Positions 61,555 through 64,000 of a stretch of DNA of 64,000 nucleotides are shown here, piece by piece. This stretch comes from P36-A1 sp049478495 (GTDB lineage: Bacteria > Bacillota_I > Bacilli_A > JAJDGJ01). Position 1 is the first letter of the stretch, and each line of letters opens with the position of its first letter. The position numbers were made by a program, and so were the translations under genes. The stretch spans positions 62,001-126,000 of the forward strand of contig NZ_CP168083.1 in assembly GCF_049478495.1 (NCBI RefSeq), given 5' to 3'. The notes beneath the pieces are model-generated. The model worked only from the letters and a program-made list of their open reading frames with translations. It had not been told where the DNA came from and made no database searches.

Positions 61555-63054
61555 TTATCTTAATAAACTTAATATTTTATTTTTTAAGATACTCCATTCA
61601 TTTAAAGTAGGTAAATAAGATAGTTGTAAAATCTCAACATTCAATTTATCTTCATTACGATGTTTATAATTAGTAACAACTATATCAATGTTATTATCAG
61701 CAATAAATTTAGCCGTTAGCGCAGTGCTAAAAGCATATAGAGCATTGACATTAGAAACTAATAATTGTTGAGTAGCGTCTACTAAAATAGCCGAATAACC
61801 AGTCTCTGCTTCAAAAGAAAATAAAATATTAATGCTACCCTTAGATTGATTTTTTAAAATAGGAATACTTAACATAGTTAAAGTTAATGCAACATCATCA
61901 ATATACTTATAAGCAAATATGTCAACAGGAGCTTCATGTAAAATAGAATACCATTTTTCATAGATGTCCTTATAGTTATCTTTAATATATTGTTTTAATG
62001 GTATAGATACCTTCAAAAAATTAAAAGAGACTTTACTTAATAAACTACTATTAATTAAATAAGCTTTAATAAGTTTAAATTCATTAGCATTAATACTTTT
62101 TAAATTAAAACTATTAAGCATAGCAGAATAAATATAAGAAGATACTTCAATACATTTTTCATCTTCAAAATCTTTTCGATACAATTCATTTTGATTAGCA
62201 GCAATATCATTATCTTCTACATAGACAACACAGTCTAAAGAAACAAGAAAAGCCCAAACAACCTCTTCTTCAGGTACAAATAAATCATCTAAACTAAAAT
62301 CTAATCTTAACTGTTTTAAATTATGAAAATAGTTAGTACGATATACATCATATGAATCAAATGAAGTAATATATTTTAACACTTTTTTCTCAACATTCAT
62401 AAAATGGTTATGAATTATTCTAATTCTAGAAATAACTGTATACAAATAAATCTTAGCATTATTTTGATGAAGTGATGTATATGCTAAACCATCTTTAGTA
62501 CTATTATATGCCCTCTTATAAAGATCATCTATAGTTTCTGTAGAATAGTAATCCATAAAGGTTCTAAAAAAAGTAAATAAAAAAGTACGTATATCAGCTT
62601 CATTACCAACAAATTTTAAGCGTTGTTTAGAAATAGAAATATTATAAGTTTTTAAAGTCTTATTCATATGAGTAATCAATCTTAATAAAACTGATTCAGA
62701 AGTATATAATTTAGAAGCTAAGTCAATAATATCTAAATTATTTTCAATGAATATACCATTAATAATCTCATAAACTAAGGTTTTTTTTGCTAAAAGTGAA
62801 ATATAATAATCAATTGTATTATTTGCAGGATATTCAATAATATAACCTTTTCTAAAATCCTGTTTAATAACAACTTCTTCAGGCAATAACAATCTTAAAT
62901 TTTCAATATCTCTAATTAAAGTGGCCCGGTGTATCTGTAAAGATTTAGACATTTCATCAACGCTAACAATTTGTTTATTGCTCAAACATTTTAAAATCTC
63001 AAATTGTCTTTTAATCTTTTTATCTTTCTGTAATAGAATAAATAAATTATCCAT
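61555..63054 (-). CDS. Mga/PRD-type transcriptional regulator
   Basis: 499 residues. Two N-terminal helix-turn-helix blocks are seen (QFEILKCLSNKQIVSVDEMS then LQIHRATLIRDIENLR, about residues 17-55; and LASKLYTSESVLLRLITHMN, about 111-130), followed by Mga-like helical PRD domains (about 165-400) and an EIIB-like end (YSAILVDATQQLLV; IDIVVTNYKHR). This is the layout of Mga and AtxA, virulence activators controlled by the phosphotransferase system. The gene is divergent from an adhesin-like gene 184 bp away, its probable target. Weak ribosome site; convergent with the 53-residue gene. Confidence 0.8.
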   Translation of the reverse strand: MDNLFILLQKDKKIKRQFEILKCLSNKQIVSVDEMSKSLQIHRATLIRDIENLRLLLPEEVVIKQDFRKGYIIEYPANNTIDYYISLLAKKTLVYEIINGIFIENNLDIIDLASKLYTSESVLLRLITHMNKTLKTYNISISKQRLKFVGNEADIRTFLFTFFRTFMDYYSTETIDDLYKRAYNSTKDGLAYTSLHQNNAKIYLYTVISRIRIIHNHFMNVEKKVLKYITSFDSYDVYRTNYFHNLKQLRLDFSLDDLFVPEEEVVWAFLVSLDCVVYVEDNDIAANQNELYRKDFEDEKCIEVSSYIYSAMLNSFNLKSINANEFKLIKAYLINSSLLSKVSFNFLKVSIPLKQYIKDNYKDIYEKWYSILHEAPVDIFAYKYIDDVALTLTMLSIPILKNQSKGSINILFSFEAETGYSAILVDATQQLLVSNVNALYAFSTALTAKFIADNNIDIVVTNYKHRNEDKLNVEILQLSYLPTLNEWSILKNKILSLLR

Positions 63055-63182
63055 TTTTAATTCTCCTCACTAGTTTTAAATATCTAATTATAGAATATCA
63101 TAATTTCAATGTTGTAACAAGAATATAGAAACTTGCACATTCAAAGTGTATTTTAGAGTATGAAAGTTTACCATGTGTAGAG

Positions 63183-63188
63183 TATAAT
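63183..63188 (+). promoter_or_regulatory. -10 box of the adhesin-like gene
   Basis: A perfect TATAAT stands 50 nt before the start codon without any recognisable -35, which would fit an activator-dependent promoter under the divergent Mga-like protein. Inference from one motif. Confidence 0.35.
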
Positions 63189-63238
63189 AACTTTGGCGAA
63201 AAATAATATAAATGAAGAATTAAAAAGGAGATGAAGTA

Positions 63239-64000
63239 ATGAAAAAGAGAATAAAACAATTTATATTTGTATTTTTAAGTGCTTTTATGATACTATCCCA
63301 AGCAGGTAATATCTTAGCAATTAAGGATTTAGATACTAAAGATTTAACAAGTGATATTAAGCTAACAACAGATAAGTTAGAATACTCTGTTAGTGAAAAC
63401 ATCCAGTTGAAAGTTACTGGTATTAAACAAAATGTAGAAAATTTCAAGTTAAATCAAATCGATGGTATTACTATTGAAAGTAAAGATATAACTAAAACAA
63501 ATGAAATTAACTTTACTTTAAGTAGTAATAAAAAAGGTAATTATCGACTTTCAGGTAGCTATAATGATAAAGCAATTGTTGCTAATGAGATAACAGTTAA
63601 TTCAAATAAAGAAGATAAAGTCTCTGGAGATGATCCAGGAGTTACAATTAGTGCTTCTAATCCAATAGAATCAACTTCTCAAGTAGAGTTAAAAGTAACA
63701 CTATCAGGTTCAGCTGGTAAATTAAATGAAGATGGTAAAATTACGGTAACGATACCTAAAAACATCGTAAGAGATCCAAGTGAAATAGCTAGTAAATTAG
63801 TTATAGGAGATCCATTTAAACTAGGAAATCCAGCCTATATAGATGATGGAAAAGGTAATTATGTTTTAAATATAGAGTATGATGCTAGTAAAATAGATCA
63901 ATCTAATGCAGTAGGATATACTTTTGAAGTGAAATTTACTTCACCATATTTTGTCGATACAAGTGTAGTTGGTGATACGGTTGACTTCAATACTGATTTA
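63239..64000 (+). CDS. Secreted adhesin-like protein, N-terminal part (runs off right edge)
   Basis: 254 codons are visible. A signal peptide (KKRIKQFIFVFLSAFMILSQ, cleavage near ILA) is followed by beta-rich stretches: an Ig-like LTTDKLEYSVSENIQLKVTG, NEINFTLSSNKKGNYRLSGS, then VTISASNPIESTSQVELKVT and YTFEVKFTSPYFVDTSVVGD, which recalls adhesion domains of Gram-positive surface proteins (collagen-adhesin or isopeptide type). The rest, including any LPxTG anchor, lies beyond the window. AAAAAGGAG 8 nt upstream fixes the start. Divergent from the Mga-like gene. Confidence 0.7.
   Translation, partial: MKKRIKQFIFVFLSAFMILSQAGNILAIKDLDTKDLTSDIKLTTDKLEYSVSENIQLKVTGIKQNVENFKLNQIDGITIESKDITKTNEINFTLSSNKKGNYRLSGSYNDKAIVANEITVNSNKEDKVSGDDPGVTISASNPIESTSQVELKVTLSGSAGKLNEDGKITVTIPKNIVRDPSEIASKLVIGDPFKLGNPAYIDDGKGNYVLNIEYDASKIDQSNAVGYTFEVKFTSPYFVDTSVVGDTVDFNTDL

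Noticed and set aside
1..64000. UGA read as tryptophan (Mollicute-type code)
   Set aside because: TGG is used for Trp, an RF2 with an SPF motif is encoded, and frames stay open without recoding.
1..64000. CRISPR arrays, rRNA and tRNA genes
   Set aside because: No regularly spaced repeats and no cloverleaf or rRNA-like stretches were noticed on either strand.

Overview
The window comes from a very A+T-rich, low-GC Gram-positive bacterium (Firmicutes; Bacilli/Erysipelotrichia-like by feel, species not identifiable by eye). The support is tagO, lipobox lipoproteins, an FtsEX plus coiled-coil M23 hydrolase module, a Gram-positive type Pel exopolysaccharide cluster, a Mga/PRD-type regulator, AGGAGG ribosome sites and many extended -10 (TGnTATAAT) promoters. 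An RF2 gene is present and TGG encodes Trp, so UGA is a stop codon. No rRNA, tRNA or CRISPR array was seen.

Layout. 1-2400: a mobile-element graveyard (5' part of an IS1182-type transposase running off the left edge, a decayed ISL3-type transposase, a repeat-bearing gene tail, and the 3' end of a decayed group II intron that stops 10 bp from a peptidase gene). 2401-3507: M20 tripeptidase (minus). 3878-10745: seven-gene operon of alpha/beta hydrolase, membrane-anchored MurF-like ligase, Nudix protein, TagO, two tandem DegV/FakB proteins and a lipoprotein. 10867-13303: LemA plus DUF2207 pair. 13608-18881: DUF3781 protein, lipoprotein, flavodiiron protein, short ComFA-like helicase, small membrane protein. 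19339-25665: secA-prfB-ftsE-ftsX-M23 hydrolase, linking secretion, termination and cell-wall splitting. 25919-27526: DUF2130 coiled-coil protein.

28160-37489: histidine utilisation. HutH, HutU and HutI convert histidine to formiminoglutamate. FtcD, FchA and Fhs recover the one-carbon unit, potentially with ATP, and a separately promoted HutG-like hydrolase offers a second route. 37611-37980: a compact transcription unit holding two tiny related ORFs (15 and 18 codons, both ending HNLR). 38101-39843: rubredoxin-FAD oxidoreductase fusion. 40420-47800: six-gene Pel-type cluster (hydrolase, PelD, PelE, deacetylase, PelF, PelG) whose PelD-like protein lacks the c-di-GMP-binding GGDEF domain. 47866-48045: a complete SAM-I riboswitch with its own promoter and terminator on the minus strand. 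It points at the 3' end of the pel cluster with no methionine gene behind it, and is the most striking observation here.

48162-57433: ffh, C39-like peptidase, nitroreductase, membrane protein, lipoprotein, CYTH protein, ABC-F protein, TruA-like synthase, GrpB-like protein and RlmA (minus). 57574-61128: small membrane protein, lipoprotein, then a cadA-cadC metal efflux operon with a consensus promoter and an ArsR/SmtB-type operator. 61325-64000: a 53-residue membrane protein, a Mga-like regulator (minus), and divergently the start of a secreted adhesin-like protein cut by the right edge.

All protein identities come from motif recognition in the translated sequence; no database search was run.
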